Positions 12,205 through 25,285 of a stretch of 64,000 nucleotides of DNA are shown in pieces. The notes below the pieces were generated by a model. It had not been told where the DNA came from. It was given only the letters and a program-made list of their open reading frames with translations, and ran no database searches. Each line of letters begins with the position of its first letter. The first letter of the stretch is position 1. The position numbers and the translations under genes are program-made. Origin of the DNA: Ophioderma brevispina (lineage: Eukaryota > Echinodermata > Ophiuroidea > Amphilepidida > Ophiodermatidae); NCBI GenBank assembly GCA_023653785.1, contig JAMKCH010049226.1, positions 1 to 64,000 of the forward strand, given 5' to 3'.

Positions 12205-12400
12205 GGAATTCCCAACCTTCCACTTCAACTTACCCTTCCCCAACTCCATCAATCAATTTTAGGGGAATTGGCAAGGCTGCTGATGACGATATCCCATTTA
12301 ACATTGGTTGGGGGAGACGGGGGAACAGTTTTCCGAAAATCGTTCAAAGTGTTTCAACAATTATTTCCAAGATTGAAGTACTTCAATTTAAACGTGCCCT
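12205..12400 (+). repeat. Interspersed repeat R2, copy 1
   Basis: Matches 31,325-31,490, 42,597-42,850 and 60,375-60,545 in the opposite orientation. Shared text includes 'CCAACCTTCCACTTCAA', 'CCAACTCC.TCAATCAAT', 'GGGAATTGGCAAG.CTGCTG', 'GACGATATCCCATT', 'GGGGGAACA' and 'AAAATCGTTCAAAGTGTT'. Frames differ between copies, so there is no shared protein. The family is well preserved and multi-copy within 50 kb; element class unknown. Confidence 0.85.
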
Positions 12401-13800
12401 TGTGGTGTAGTTGTCTCAGCCGTTCGCAGAGGTGTAAAATTCACATTCTAGAAATTCATTTGCCGCAATAAAAATATTTTCTGCTTAGCGCATATAGCTT
12501 TTTTGGCTAAAAAGAAACGCTAAGGGTTTGACTTTTTCTTGTTTTATTTCTGTACATTTGTTAATGTTTGTTTACTAATGTGTTTGTTGAAACAGAATTC
12601 AGCCAAAATATTATGCTAATGTGTGTTGAAAAATGGGACCAAAATCTCACATTCGATGGGTGAATGTTGCGATGTTGGCTGATAATAATTGTAATGGTTC
12701 CGTTAACTCTGCATGCCGTTCTGTTTTTGGATAACTGTCTTGTTTTAATTGGTGTTAATAGGTATCATGTTGGCGTGTTTGATTATCTGTCTGTGCGTGG
12801 TTTGAGTGAGGGAGAGAAGTAAAGATCTTTTTTGTGAGCGTGAGCTCATACTTTTGTGACCTGAATATCTAATATTAGTTCGAGGGGACTGTCCTTCATG
12901 CTGTTGTTTTGTTGTAGTCCTCCATCGGGGCTAGGGGAAAACCAAGTGAAATTCATATTATTATTAAAAAGCATATAAATCGTAATGTTCCCACAAATAA
13001 AACTGGCCACATTTTCCTTGAAAAAGATAAAATTTCACTTCAATTTCATTTCCCCAAATCAGTTGACTAGTGTGATACCCATAACTTCAGTAACTCATGG
13101 CGTCAAGATTTCACTCCACAGGCCCCGTATGCGGTGTAGAAAAACACTTCAAATTCCCTTTCATCATCGGGAGTGCGGGACAATTGTTATATTGTCGCGC
13201 AGCTGAAGAGATTTCAGCTGTTACGGCTCTCCAATTTAGACTGAGTACTTTTCAAGACAAAATACTTAACCTCATTTACAGATAAAATAAATCTTGAAGC
13301 TTCTATAGTGCGTTTCAATGAACTTGGGCATATTTTTCATCATTTATTAGAAAAGGAACAAACATATGAACAACATCATGAGAGAATGTGGCTGGGCAAG
13401 CTTTGACCTAACACTTTTGTGGCGAACCAAAATCCGTACTTATTGCTTAACTTCATTTCCTCATTCATTTACCGCGTTTTCAGAAGGAAAAATTTAATGT
13501 CAACACCTATATTATATGTAACACATGGTTCGTATTGTTAGAGAGGACGGGTATGTTGTCCCTCAACCCGTAATCGTGGAGGTGGGTAACACCGGCTATA
13601 ACCATGGCCCTATACCGGCCCCATTGTAATATCTTCAGCTCGTGGTTTGCTGAAGTCTATACTATCCATTGGTTATGATATTGGGAAAAAGAAATTGAGG
13701 TTGACTTTTTCTTATTTTTTAAGAAAATGTGCCAGTTTTATGTGCGGGGAACAGACAGTTATGATGATCGCGTAATAATTTTTTATTAATTTACACTTGG
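12401..13800. other. Unassigned DNA
   Basis: Includes 13,520-13,640, slightly richer in GC, with 'CCGGCTATAACCATGG' and 'CCCTATACCGG' as a weak imperfect palindrome. Small plus frames at 12,985-13,285 are not convincing exons. Confidence 0.4.
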
Positions 13801-13804
13801 TTTT

Positions 13805-14060
13805 TCCCTTACCCCCCGATGGGGACTACAAAATTTGTATACAGTTGGTTATTTTGGTCCACGTCCCATGTCGTATGTATCCTCTCCCTCTGTGTATGCA
13901 CCCTTGTGTGTGGGGGGGGGGGTGTGCGCGTGGGGGGGTGTGGAAATATGGGAGATAGAATGTGCGTGTGTGTATGGTGTGAGTGTGTGGGGGGGTACTG
14001 GTGGTGTACTTGTGTGTTGTGTGTGTGGCTGTGTGTGCATGCGCGTGCGTGAAAGATTTG
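13805..14060. repeat. GT/G-rich low-complexity tract
   Basis: Long G-runs (13,911-13,922) and TGTGTG stretches on the plus strand. All five overlapping open frames here are by-products of the composition. Several G-runs of three or more in close spacing could form a G-quadruplex. Confidence 0.85.
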
Positions 14061-15870
14061 GAGGGGAAAACAAAACCCACACAGTATTGGCTGACTCATT
14101 CATAGTCCAATACCGAGAGATGCATTGGGTATAATATTCATGGTATGTCATAACAAACTGATTTCGAAAAAGAAGACTAATTTTTATAAATCTTTTGCTT
14201 TAAAAATTGGGCCTTTTTTTTTTTTTTTTTTTTGGTTCAGAGCGTGCCCCCTTTTTGAGTGTACACAATTTTTAATCATTAAGTTTTTCTCTATGAAATT
14301 AAATTCTACTTTTAATATCGATTAATATAGCCATTATTATTTTCTTCTTAAGCAGGAAGGTAGATTAAGTTAACTAAAAAAGGCATTCAAAAATAGTCAT
14401 CTTACTAACTTTACCTTCCTTCCTTTTGTTCATGGTAGGGCCAAGATATTCGGTATGGTACAAGTGGCACATTAAAATCACAAGTTAAAATAGTCATCTA
14501 TTGTAATTTTTAAATTATATGCTATTTATCCGATGTCTTGACCTTAAAACTTGGCGAGTATTCAAAAAACGTTAGCACCTTAAATTTTAAATCTTTCCCA
14601 ATCCCTACGACTAGGTTAAACGTTTATGTCCATATGCCTACCCAAACAAAATTTCGAAAAACAGGCAGAACACATATTAGGAAAACAATGACTATGTTTC
14701 CAAAATTGTATTATACAAATTCCCCTTTTCGCAATACGATCGGACCGGTACAACCCAGGAACCAAATAAGAAAAACCCGATGAGAAATGGTTGTTCCCGA
14801 GGGCTTCTAATACTCACCTGAACCGATCGTAACATGATATACTGCAGACGTGATCATGTAGATTAAACTACGAATATTATTGTTGGCCTTATACCAAACA
14901 GGGATTCTCTTGTGTGAGGTTTTTAAAAAGGCGTAAGCAGTACATTTTAATTTTTTTCATTTGAATCGGAGTAACGACCGGAGGTGAATTTTACGCATGA
15001 TATAATATCCGATAGGCCTCATCAACCGTAACTCAACGTAATGGCTGGGCTAGACCGTACCCTACGTTCCGAAAAAACAACCACAAAGTCTTATGTTAAA
15101 AAATAAAAAATTAATTTTTTAGGTTTTTTCTTTTTTTAAGTTTTTAGTTTTTTGTATTTATAGATTTCTCTCTCCTGATTATTTCTCAATTTCATTTATT
15201 CTGTTCTGGCGAGGGATGTTTGGTGTTATGAACATGATTGTGCATTTTTGGTGCTATGAGCAACGTTTTAACACAGTAAATCCCAGTGTCCTGTCAATGA
15301 CTGTGTTTTGTTGTAATGTCCGTCTGTTTATAGATGCACAACGACCAAAGAAACCAGAAATCTCTACATACGCTCGGCTAAATGTAAAAAGAAAAAACAT
15401 CACTTCCCCGACAGAGGAAATTTCGAAAATAATCCATGAGTGAAAATGACTCCAGTCTCTACAAATAAACAATAAGCAGCGATTTCAAGAATTATTACCG
15501 AGTGAAATGTCATTCTTTCATGTTTTCACTCTCTCTTTTAAATGAATTTAATATTAAAACAAGTCGAGAGAGTAATTTAATGCATCGATATTTTGGAATC
15601 AATTTTCTTCCTCAATATTTACTTTATTCGAGTAATTGCGCATGTTTTTTTTATTTCATGTTTAACAATCCGTTAAGTGTCTTTGAAACAGATTCAATTC
15701 GTTTGCTTTCATTTCTGATCTCTAGCGGAGTATATTTTAAACTTTGGGCCCTGGAGGGGAAATGTTTTATTTTTTCTTCAAATATTTTAAAATTGATGTT
15801 TGTCATGACCATATTCGGAATCAATGTCTTTTTTTCTTCTCGTTTTCCCCAAGCACAGTGGTTCTCGAAT
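14061..15870. other. Unassigned AT-rich DNA
   Basis: T-run at 14,213-14,233. A 161-codon plus frame at 15,502-15,987 is the longest in the window, but its 3' part lies antisense to the reverse-transcriptase remnant and its composition (F, L, S, N) is that of AT-rich DNA. I do not call it a gene. Confidence 0.45.
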
Positions 15871-16200
15871 ATGATCCAGCCAGAGATGGATACAATGTCT
15901 ATGTCTGGCTGTTTCAATGAATTCCACAATGTCCTTATCTATGCATTGTTGCTCCAACAGTGGGGCAGACCAAGATATTTTCCATAGTCTGTTGTGCTGT
16001 TCTACAACCACAGTAGTGTCCTGATCTGTTTCCAGTAGCCCCACTCTTGCAAGGAAACCTTAGATCAGCCGATTCCAGTTCTCTCAAACTGTTGAGACTT
16101 CGCCATTCATCCCATGAGGAGTCAGCTCCAGGTGGAAGATGCTCACCATGTTCAATCCAATAGGTGGGTACTGGTTTGATACAAGACGTTCTTTCCACAA
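15871..16200 (-). pseudogene. Broken C-terminal end of a non-LTR retrotransposon reverse transcriptase
   Basis: Reading the minus strand, three pieces in shifted frames line up in the order expected for the tail of a LINE-type pol protein. The first is 'LPPG' followed by 'EWRSLNSLR', the family's 'PPG....R..W..LNRLR' segment. Then comes a Cys-rich piece 'CGCRTAQQTMENILVCP', which fits the 'CxC....QT..H....C' box with Asn in place of the usual His. The last piece begins 'LLEQQCIDKDIVEF' and ends in a Trp-containing helix. At least two frameshifts and a stop separate them, so the copy is dead. Only the last 110 or so residues of a protein usually about 1,000 long are present, typical of 5' truncation. 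Assignment is by motif pattern, without a database search. Confidence 0.7.
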
Positions 16201-16308
16201 GTTAACTCCTTAGAGACTGTTTTGAGGGTTGGGAGTTTGCTCAAGAAACTCTGGATCAAGGTACAAATCCTTTAAAGTAGTCTAGTCCCCAAATGAAAGC
16301 CATCTTAA

Positions 16309-17200
16309 AAGGCCACTGACATATTTTTATAACCTACAGACTGTCCCAAAAACTATACAATCAAAGACAATTTTTTGCCACAAAATTAGCTTTCCTCTTC
16401 ACTAAAGTTTTCTGATTCTTTTTAGGAGTGTTCCAGCTTTCATGAGAATTTTTAGTTGGTGTAATTTGGGGTCTGGTTCAGGAGTTTATGGCTATTTCCG
16501 AGACGTGCAAACCTGTTGGTGGCCAGTTTCGGCTATCTGATATCAACAAAGTACCAGTGAAACTCACCTTCAAGACATCTTTATTGAAAATGAAAATACA
16601 AAGTAGGTATAAGATGCTGCTTTTGTGATATACATAAGTTTATACTTTCTAATGTCGCAATGGTATAATACATGTAACATTAGGAAATTCAATTCCATAC
16701 AGTCATGTTGTCTCAGCTTACTCCAGGTTTCAGCATAGGTAGAACCATACAAACACCCTTGTTGAAAGTAACTGAGACGCTTTGAACACCAACCATCTTT
16801 CCTTTATTGCTCTTTGTTGAACCTGCTTTCCTTCATCATATTCCTCCCGCAAAATCTTGAAGGCAAGTGGAACAGTGGAAGGGTAAATTGGTCGCCACAT
16901 TAGAGCGTTGTCCACAGATTTGTCCCTCAACAGAATTGTAGACTGTTTATACATTATTTCAGCAGTCAATTCCCCAAATTTCCATGAATTTCTTGATTAT
17001 TTCCCCCTGAGAGTGAGTCCCTCATTTCACCCACAACATAATACTTTTAGTGCTTTCACTGAAAATAATATATTGATTAGTTTAATGCATGATAAATATT
17101 CCCTCTTATCTGTACATAGTCTTTGGTTTGAAAGGGGTTTAACCCCACACTGATGCTACACACCTTATCCCTTTAGTTTCTCGAACCTTCGGGTGAAACT
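16309..17200 (-). repeat. Interspersed repeat R3, copy 1
   Basis: Inverse of 61,132-62,064. Matching landmarks (as read on plus here) are 'CACTGACATATTTTTA', 'CAGACTGTCCCAAAAACTAT', 'GAGTGAGTCCCTCATTT', 'AATAATATATTGAT', 'TTTAATGCATGATAA' and 'CTACACACCTTATCCCTTTA'. Relative to the 61-kb copy it carries about 400-500 extra bp (about 16,470-16,970), including a 79-codon minus frame (16,730-16,969) with a charged middle (EEYDEGKQVQQRAIKERW) that looks more protein-like than most here. That frame has no recognised family. It lies directly beside the dead reverse-transcriptase tail. Confidence 0.75.
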
Positions 17201-20200
17201 GGCCCAAGTGGTATTTTATCTTGTGTTCAACTGACATATCTCCGCTTAGGTCCTCAAATAGATGGCATAAAAGCGAGGATTTAGCTTAGGATCTTTCTAA
17301 CAAATAAAGTCAAAATGTCTGCAAAAAATGCACCGTTATATTTTTTATAATGTTTAGTTTGATTGGTAATATTTTATTGGACAGTCTGTATACAGAATCC
17401 ACCGGGTTAAAGAGTTTAACTTTTTCATTCCCATTCAGTTTCACCAGCACTCTCAGATCGTATTGGTCACCTGCGCTCCCTGTGCTTTAGCTCACACAAT
17501 AATTGCAACAGAATAAAATTGACAATTCAAAATACCACGAACATAAACAATTCAGATATTGATGGTTAAGACATAAAATCTTAGGCAGCGCATTTGAAAG
17601 TTCTTGTCAACTTCTCTCTCTACTCGCGCTAAGTAGAAAGAGTTAAGTATTGAACAATCAATACTTAAAAACAAACAGACTAAAATTACACTCGCAATGT
17701 GTGTGTCAGAAGACACCTTGACAACCTAATTGTTCCCTTGCTCGGGGATGTAAGGAATCTCCTTTTTAAAAGGCTACATTCGCTTCCTACATTATTTAGT
17801 TCATCGCCTCTGGCATGGTAGGTTTGGAAACTGTACCTAAAATTTGGGGGGGGGGGGCTGTGTAACGTTTACATGTGATCCGTTTCCCTTGAGACTAATC
17901 ACAAGAGAACGGTGGAACTAGAAGAAGCGATGGATTAAGTATCAAAATTGGTTGCATTTTCCAGCGAACTGCCTTGTATCCTTAGTGAAATTGTCATTTG
18001 GGTTTGGTTTGGTTTTAAAATGAACGTTTTAAATGATAATCACATCTAAAAATCGAATTGGATTTGTTAATGTTTATGGCTGCTATATTTGCAAGTGGTA
18101 TATAATTTCGATTTTGCTTTGGGAACAACTATTCACCGATTGTATTTCTTGGTAGGACCGTGGCATTATGAAAACAAATATCTGGATATCACGTTACATG
18201 GAGCATCATCCCTACCTATTTTATATTTGACTAAATCTTTATTTTACATACCGAATTTAAAGAAAACAGTCAGTATTTACCACTTAAAACAGAATTCAAA
18301 AGATGTTCACATTAATTCAATATTTAGTAATTGGGTTAATTATGTTTTTGGTTAATTATATCTGCCTATTAACTGTTTAATGTATTGGCGTCTGCTAGTA
18401 GGCGTTCTTACAGGAAAGCATGATTAATCAATAACCCATTTTTTTTTTGTAAAAAAACGAAAACGTGAAAACCCCTGGTCAAGTCTGGGCTGAAAATAGT
18501 CAAGGGCATGCGGCTACAGGAGCATATTGAAATCTAAAAGGAGTGAGATTAGAACCCATTTTACGGGAAACAATTGTATTTCTCCAGGGAATGTGCTTCA
18601 GAAGATCTCCCCTTTATTGGCGCAGAAATGGAGTAAAGGCGGAAGACTAAGTTCCCGCTTTCCACGCTTCGAAAATTTAGTCAGTCTAAACCATTTCCTG
18701 TGATCAATTATACGACTCCTGAAGCAAAGTGCCAGGGAATAAACAGTTTGGTGACGGTACAACAATCGTAGCGTGCATAAAGACGAAGAACGGTCGAGAG
18801 TGTCTCGATGCAAATCACATATGCTTTTGTGAGGGATTTTGATAGTAATTTTAGGTTAAAATCTCTAGTGATAGCATGAATAGAGGTTGCTCAGTATAGC
18901 AATGGCACGCTCTTACTACACAAAGGTACCGGTGTTAAAACTATTGAATTGAAAAGAGATAACAACATACATGATATAAAGTAGAATGAAAGTAGTAAAT
19001 AAAGGGATAGTAGTTTTCACAAACACACTAACAAGTTCAAAAACATTTGTCATTCAATGTTTTTATTCAATGCTTACAATGTAAATTAAGTTCAGAGTAC
19101 AAATTGTATTTAAGAGGAGCAGCAACATCACGCGCCAATACAGATAATCAGTAAATTCAAAGGTCACAGACTCCAGGTTCATAATAAGACACCACTACCA
19201 CTCAAATTACAATCTACTTCCATGATTGCACGGAATATATTTCCCAAAGTGAATTTAATCGGGTATAAAATTTATTTATTTTTATTTACTTAAGAACGTA
19301 ATCAATAAAAAGAAATAATAAAATGCTCGTCCGTAGGTTAGTACCTAGGCAATGGGCCATGAAGCTGTTTTCTCATTACAGTAATTGGCGAATTTTCTAT
19401 AAAACAATTTGCTAATTTTCCACCGAAAAAATCGTAACAATAACAGGTAGTTCCTTCCTCCGCAGAATAACCAGTGTATGTATAAAATCCAATACAAGAC
19501 CGGAAAACCTTTGCAAATTAGTCTTGTCATGTATTTTCATTTTTTTCAAGACCATAATATTCCTGATTTGAGGTCCTGAGGTCGCATTCGAAAATGTTCC
19601 TGGGCCTCATAAAATAAAAACACAGGGTGGTATACTTGATTTAACACTGAATACAAAACAAATAAGTGGATGTAATTGGTCAATTGACCGTGTTAAACGT
19701 GAAAACTATTTAACCCGAAGGCCAGTTACATAAATTGCTTTTAAGACTATTTCCTGCCGATCCAGGTTTGTTGTCCAATTTAAAAACAGATCTAATGCTG
19801 AAATTTTCTATCATCAAAAAAAGAAAGAAGGGGACAATCTTTCAAAGGTGGAAGATCAACCAAGTGATTATGTTCATGATTGTTGTGCGTCATGAAATCA
19901 ACCAATGTTATATATATATCTTGTTTACCTAGGGGTAACTTAAAGGCCCCGCTTTTCAATATCCGGAGAGTGGGATGTTTCTATGTCAATACACCAAATT
20001 CAAGATATAACTTCACCTGTGGTATATGAGAGAGTGAGCTTGAACAAACACAACACACGAGCAGGGACCAAAGATGAAGATGGGGACGTGCCTGAAAAAA
20101 CACAGGCCAGAAATAACTACAGAACAAGAATAGTGGATTGTTGATGTTTGGCATGGGCTGTTGATGTTTATATTATACCCCAACCCCGTTATATCATGTT

Positions 20201-20490
20201 TAAATACTGTATACATATGTAAATCATTGGATAATAATAAGTTACACTGACCAAAGATCATCATGCTTGAATGATATTCAAATGAAAATGTGGATTTGCA
20301 TGTATTGACTATCACAATTGATTGATTGATTGATCTCAATATCATAAACACGGGCTAGCAATGGGCACCTCGGTCCACATGAGGTACCCAACTACTCAAC
20401 AGTGAATAGTGTCACTAAGTCAAACAAAGATATAATGGTATATACTAGAGTGCGGGTCTGACCCTTCGAGCCTGGCAGGATCTACATCCA
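17201..20490. other. Unassigned DNA, no supported gene
   Basis: Scanned on both strands: G-run at 17,847-17,857, T-run at 18,440, short frames only. No tRNA-like, snRNA-like or repeat-family match inside the window was found. Confidence 0.45.
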
Positions 20491-21085
20491 AGGCAAAATG
20501 ATAATAATAATATAATAATATGATGGTTATTATACGACCTTAATTTTCGATATAAGAGAAAACAGCTATTAGTACTCATAATACGCAGTATGTTTGCGCT
20601 TTATTCTGTAAACGGATATGAATATTAATTTTATGCAAATTAGTTATAATCTACTAGCATAACAACATCTAGAATAATTAAGTTAATTTGAATAAAACTA
20701 TAAGCGCTCATTCACCCTAGTGAATAATCGATTTCCCCCTATGGTTCATTTTCGTGTTAATATTATTATTATTATTATATCATATAACAGTGGAATAAAT
20801 GGAAACTATTAAACATTCATTAGCTTATAATGACACTTTTTTGTTATTTTATATTGATTAATATCATATCCTGTGTTATCCACCTCATTTGCAAAATTAC
20901 TATTCATATCTTTTGACGGAATAACCGCAAACAAAGATTCCTTAAGGGGAAACAAAATCCCCTTAAGTCAACTTTCGTGAATAACAAACGATAATTTCCC
21001 TTTAATCCGCTATTAGTCTAATACATAATAATAATAACATAATAATATGTAATAATACTACTAATAATAATAATAACGAACTTCT
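20491..21085. repeat. AT-rich stretch with several (TAA)n/(ATT)n tracts
   Basis: Imperfect ATAATAATA runs at about 20,500-20,523, 20,758-20,780 and 21,025-21,080 in very AT-rich DNA. 'CTTAAGGGGA...CCCCTTAAG' at 20,941-20,968 forms a short perfect hairpin. Not coding. Confidence 0.7.
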
Positions 21086-21109
21086 ATGGTCTTTAACAAA
21101 ATAAGCACC

Positions 21110-21450
21110 TCACCGGCGAAACGGAGAAAGACAAGAAAGATAACGGCGGTTACGAAGATTCAAAACGCCCACGCATACGGCTACGCCTCCATGGTGCTGT
21201 TATAGTTCCCGCCCCTTGACGTATTTATTCAGGCCGGTGGCAGGAGATATAGTCCGCCGGGCTCACAGTCCGTGAACAATGGGGACCAATAGGGCAATCG
21301 ATTCAGTTGACATCTTCACGCAAAAAAAACATTAGTGTCACGCTTTATTCCGTTGTGTCTAGGGAGCCCGCACGGAATATGAGACTGCTGGGCTATGGTT
21401 ACTTTCACACCGGGAATGCGGGAAACTGACTGCGCGTTGTGGTGCTGTGT
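21110..21450. other. GC-elevated island, possible promoter or first exon
   Basis: About 340 bp stands out from its AT-rich surroundings, with CG dinucleotides spread through it (CCGGCGAAACGG, CGCCCACGCATACGGCTACGCC, GTCCGCCGGGCTC), and 'GTTCCCGCCCCTTGACG'. No open frame longer than 66 codons and no known exon. A promoter, exon or GC-rich transposon remnant are all possible. Confidence 0.25.
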
Positions 21451-21559
21451 TTATTGTGTAAATTTTAGCCCATGATTGCAATACTTCGAAGGAATATAAG
21501 TCCACAAAAATAACTAAATAACTGGTAGTAGTCTTTACAATAATCATGTCCTTTACCAC

Positions 21560-22826
21560 TCTGATGGAACCCTGTTCTTAAGGCTCACAGTGCTGCCTGA
21601 GTAGCTAAAAAAATATTATTATGAAAAATTAATATAACGGGTGTTCAATAAATTTTAAAAACAAGGTTTAGATGATTTTTTTCAATATTGAGTAAACAAA
21701 TTCCGTTTTTAAAAAAGGATGGCAAACACATTTGTGGGTATCATTTTTTTGTTTAGTTTGTATCAGGGACGATTATGATCATGATGGAATAAATGGCAAC
21801 ATGGAACGCCTGAGCCGTGCGGAAACTAAAGTTTCTAGTCCCTGGGACGCGTTTTTTTTCATAATTAGCTTGGTGGGGGTGGTGAATTTGATAAATATCA
21901 TTAGTCCTGGGGTAGGCCCATATTACCTTGCATAAAGCCAAACACTGAGGGCAAACTAGTAATTTTTTAAATGGAAAAATATATCAGTAGTGGGTTGACT
22001 TTTTGACTATAAAACTTGATAGCGGAAGGATCCAATTTTGATTTGATTTCATCGGAATTGTGTCATGATTTTGAGACGGTATTTTGGTGAACTCTCTCTA
22101 AATTTGTGTTTAAGTGTATTGGTCAAATAAATCTCAAAACATAGACATTTATAACATTTTATCAAAAATATTTGATAACTTTGGTGTGAAACTTCAACAA
22201 TTGATGATGCAGAAAACAGATTTTATCAGAGTGACTTCAATCTATTTTTTAATTTGCAGTTTTTTTTTTTTAATAATCAAATTTAAATGTGATGGGTGAG
22301 AAAAATTATACTATTAAAACACCAGGTGCTATAGTGGTTTTTGTTAATACTGTAACATGTTCCACGTATATCTCATGTATACTATGAATTTGAACAGTCA
22401 AATGTAATACTATCGGTGGGTTTTTTTTTACGTACATGTGAAGAAAATTGTAGGGTGGCTATTGCATGTGTCTGCAGACAAGAATAATAAAATATTAAAA
22501 AGAGAAATGTTACGTATAGTAGTCATAGAATAATTATTGCCAGTTTTTATAAGAGTATTTGTTGTTTTTGTGTGTGGTGTGTTTCCAGTAGGATTGTATT
22601 ATGCCTAACACACCCCCATAAATGAATTTAAATGCACTTTTAAAGGAAATCACGGAGCAGAACCCTGCCTTGGGTTGGGGGAAATTGCGCTTAGATTAAC
22701 AAGAAAAAACAACTTTTTTTGCGGTGATCGTCAGATTTTCCAAGGGACGTTAGAATAGAATTAGAAAGTTAAAAGTAAACAGAGTTCAATTTTAACTTGA
22801 TTAAAGAATTCTCTCATGAAAGATTA
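21560..22826. other. Unassigned AT-rich DNA
   Basis: Short frames and homopolymer T-runs only. No repeat partner in the window. Confidence 0.4.
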
Positions 22827-23295
22827 CTATACAATATTAAGTAATTCCTTATTAAATATTCTGCTTTCTCTACATTGAATCCGTGAATACTGTTTATTGA
22901 CATGGCATTCAACAAATTGTCCCACTTTATAATGTTTTTTTTTCTTTGAAGTTACACACAAGTACCTAAGCCTAGATTTCAGACAGGCTTTTCCAGTGAA
23001 ATTTAATCCTTTAACAAAACAGTATACAGTCTGGTACAACGAGAAATGGTACGGGTACGAATTTATATACGCTTGTTTTGATGTTACATCACTCTGTCCT
23101 AAATAACCGAAGAAAGAAACCGGCCGTGTCATGCCTCCAGCTTTCAACCATGCCGTTCCTTCAGCTAAAGTCACATGGTTCAAGAACTTCTCCACTAGGG
23201 ATGTCTCAATCCAATTAACTTTCAGCGGCATTGCCTGCAGACAGAGCTGCCCAGTAGTTGGTTGTTTGTCTTCAACAAGTTCGGCTTACTAAGAA
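22827..23295 (-). CDS. Unidentified open reading frame, possible exon or relic
   Basis: The minus strand is open for about 156 codons, with the first Met at 23,231 and about 20 further open codons upstream. The central part (roughly codons 10-75 after the Met, with segments such as KVNWIETSLVEKFLNHVTL, AWLKAGG and SYPYHFSLYQTVYCFVKGLN) has a balanced residue mix unlike the F/K/N-rich chance frames elsewhere. The last third turns basic and K-rich. I recognise no family, signal peptide or membrane segment. A 'TTCTTAG' acceptor-like site lies just upstream of the open stretch (about 23,297-23,303). In AT-rich DNA a frame this long is uncommon but not impossible in 64 kb. Confidence 0.15.
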
Positions 23296-23639
23296 CCTAT
23301 CAATTTGTCAAAGCTTTCTGTACCGTAAGGATGACGGATTCTGAGCTATAGGAATCAAATCAATAATTCTCGTATTACACATTATTACTTGCTCTATGAC
23401 TTTTATTGGACCACATAATCAAGTGGTTTACTTTCATTGCACAATAAATTTGCTCCAGGGGAATCACGTCAAACTCGTACTTGAAACACAACACCAGGTA
23501 ATTACATAGGTTGAAGTGACTGATGTGAAGCTTTCACTGAAGATATAATTTAAGTCAAATGGCGATACGTGATTAAATTGACTGCCTTCTTGAATTGTAG
23601 CTTGCAATATACATCACTCAGGTGGATTGTGTTGCTGTT

Positions 23640-23905
23640 TTCAAATAAGATATTAACAGTAAAATATTTTTGTTTTTGTTTTGTTTTTTGTTTTGTTTTT
23701 GTTCTTCAGCAAGGTGAACATTTGTTTTCTTTTTAAAAGTTGGCGAACTTTTCAAAAACTTCCATCCCCCTGAAGAGAACGCAATATGTGCCTGTAAAAC
23801 AGTTATTTAAATCTTTCTTTCGTTCCTTCTTTCTTTTCTTCTTTCTTTCCTTTTTTTCCTTCTTCCAATTATTTCACTCTTCCCTTTCTTTCCCCTTGTT
23901 CTCAG
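23640..23905. repeat. TTTTG-rich then CTTT-rich tracts
   Basis: Plus-strand TTTTTG units at about 23,668-23,702, and a polypyrimidine TTTC/TTCC tract at about 23,812-23,900. The plus frame across it (F- and S-rich) is a composition artefact. Confidence 0.75.
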
Positions 23906-24436
23906 ACATAATTTCCTTCCCTATGTCTTCTTTCTGGGCTAACAGCAATATCATAATAAACCATGAAACAGGAAAGATTGCAAAATGGCACCGACATATT
24001 TCTCTAGTCACAATATTAGGAAAAAGTACAGTTACTTATCTCTGACATTAACATTTAGTACCAGAGGCCAACGTTCGTTCAAAAGCATCATGACATGATA
24101 ATTGTTGGAAAAATACTATGATTTCAATTAAATTCATTCCAAATTAGCCGTACGGTCCACCAGTATCATTTAGACATATACAGGGGTGGGTAATGGCCTC
24201 CCTCCCACAAACCATGAACTTGAACCGTTTAAGCTTGACCTATTAAAATATCCATTTGTGTTCATATTTAAACGGGTTAATTTACATACCACTAGTAAAT
24301 CGGGAACCTTTAGGCGATTAAAATATAATAAGAAAGTCACGGACCAGTCCGAAAGGTTTACGAGAAAATGTACAAATAACAAATACCCTGATGTTAGCTT
24401 TCATGTGTTGTAACCTAAGCCACTGGAAAAGAAACC

Positions 24437-24662
<226 letters not shown>

Positions 24663-25100
24663 TATTTAGTCCGTAATGCAATCAGATGTTTCAAACAGTG
24701 TAAAACGAACACAGGTGTTTTATTTAACAAATGAATTCAGAACTTCTTAATTATCATCATGACGAGATTTGCCGTGGGGGGACGAAATCAGAATTGGGAC
24801 AGGGCATAGCACAATAACCATAAATTGCAGTGTCACAGTGAACAAATGGGACCCCAAAAATTACATTTGCCGTACGACGACGAGTATGGTTTTAAACTGC
24901 TGGGAAAACAGTCTACTGAGACAATAGTAATAAGAAGTATTTGCTCGCTGTGAACAATTTACCTAAATATAAAAATTTACCACATATTAGATCAACTGTA
25001 GCAAGGTAAAGTAAGATAGCATAAATGTCACAGAGCGAAATTATAACCTGGTAAAAAGAACGAGCACAATAAATAAGGTAAAGGAGTAGCCGCTGTCTTG
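24663..25100 (+). repeat. Local repeat R4, copy 1
   Basis: Aligned in order with 26,607-27,096 and 27,338-27,825: 'TTAGTCCGTAATGCAAT', 'CAGTGTAAAACGAACAC', 'GTTTTATTTAACAAATG', 'TATCATCATGACGAGA', 'GGGAAAACAGTCTACTGAGA', and 'GGTAAAGTAAGATAGCATAA' against 'GGTAAATACGTTGGCATAA'. This is the most diverged of the longer copies. Its right part (from 24,994) also belongs to the 768-bp tandem unit R5. Confidence 0.75.
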
Positions 25101-25285
25101 CATGGATTCAGTACACCCGCTATAAGGCCACTTATGATTGGGTGAAGTATGAGAATTTGACCTGATTAGCAGCGATAATGCGAGAGAGTCTAAAAAAAGT
25201 TGAAATGCATTATTTTAAGTTATAAATCAGGGATACATGTGTACAATTCTTGTTTTAATGTAGAAAAAACAACTAAATAGTGAAA

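Noticed and set aside
15502..15987. Longest frame in the window (161 codons, plus) as a gene
   Set aside because: Its end is antisense to the reverse-transcriptase remnant and its composition is F/L/S/N-rich like chance AT-rich frames.
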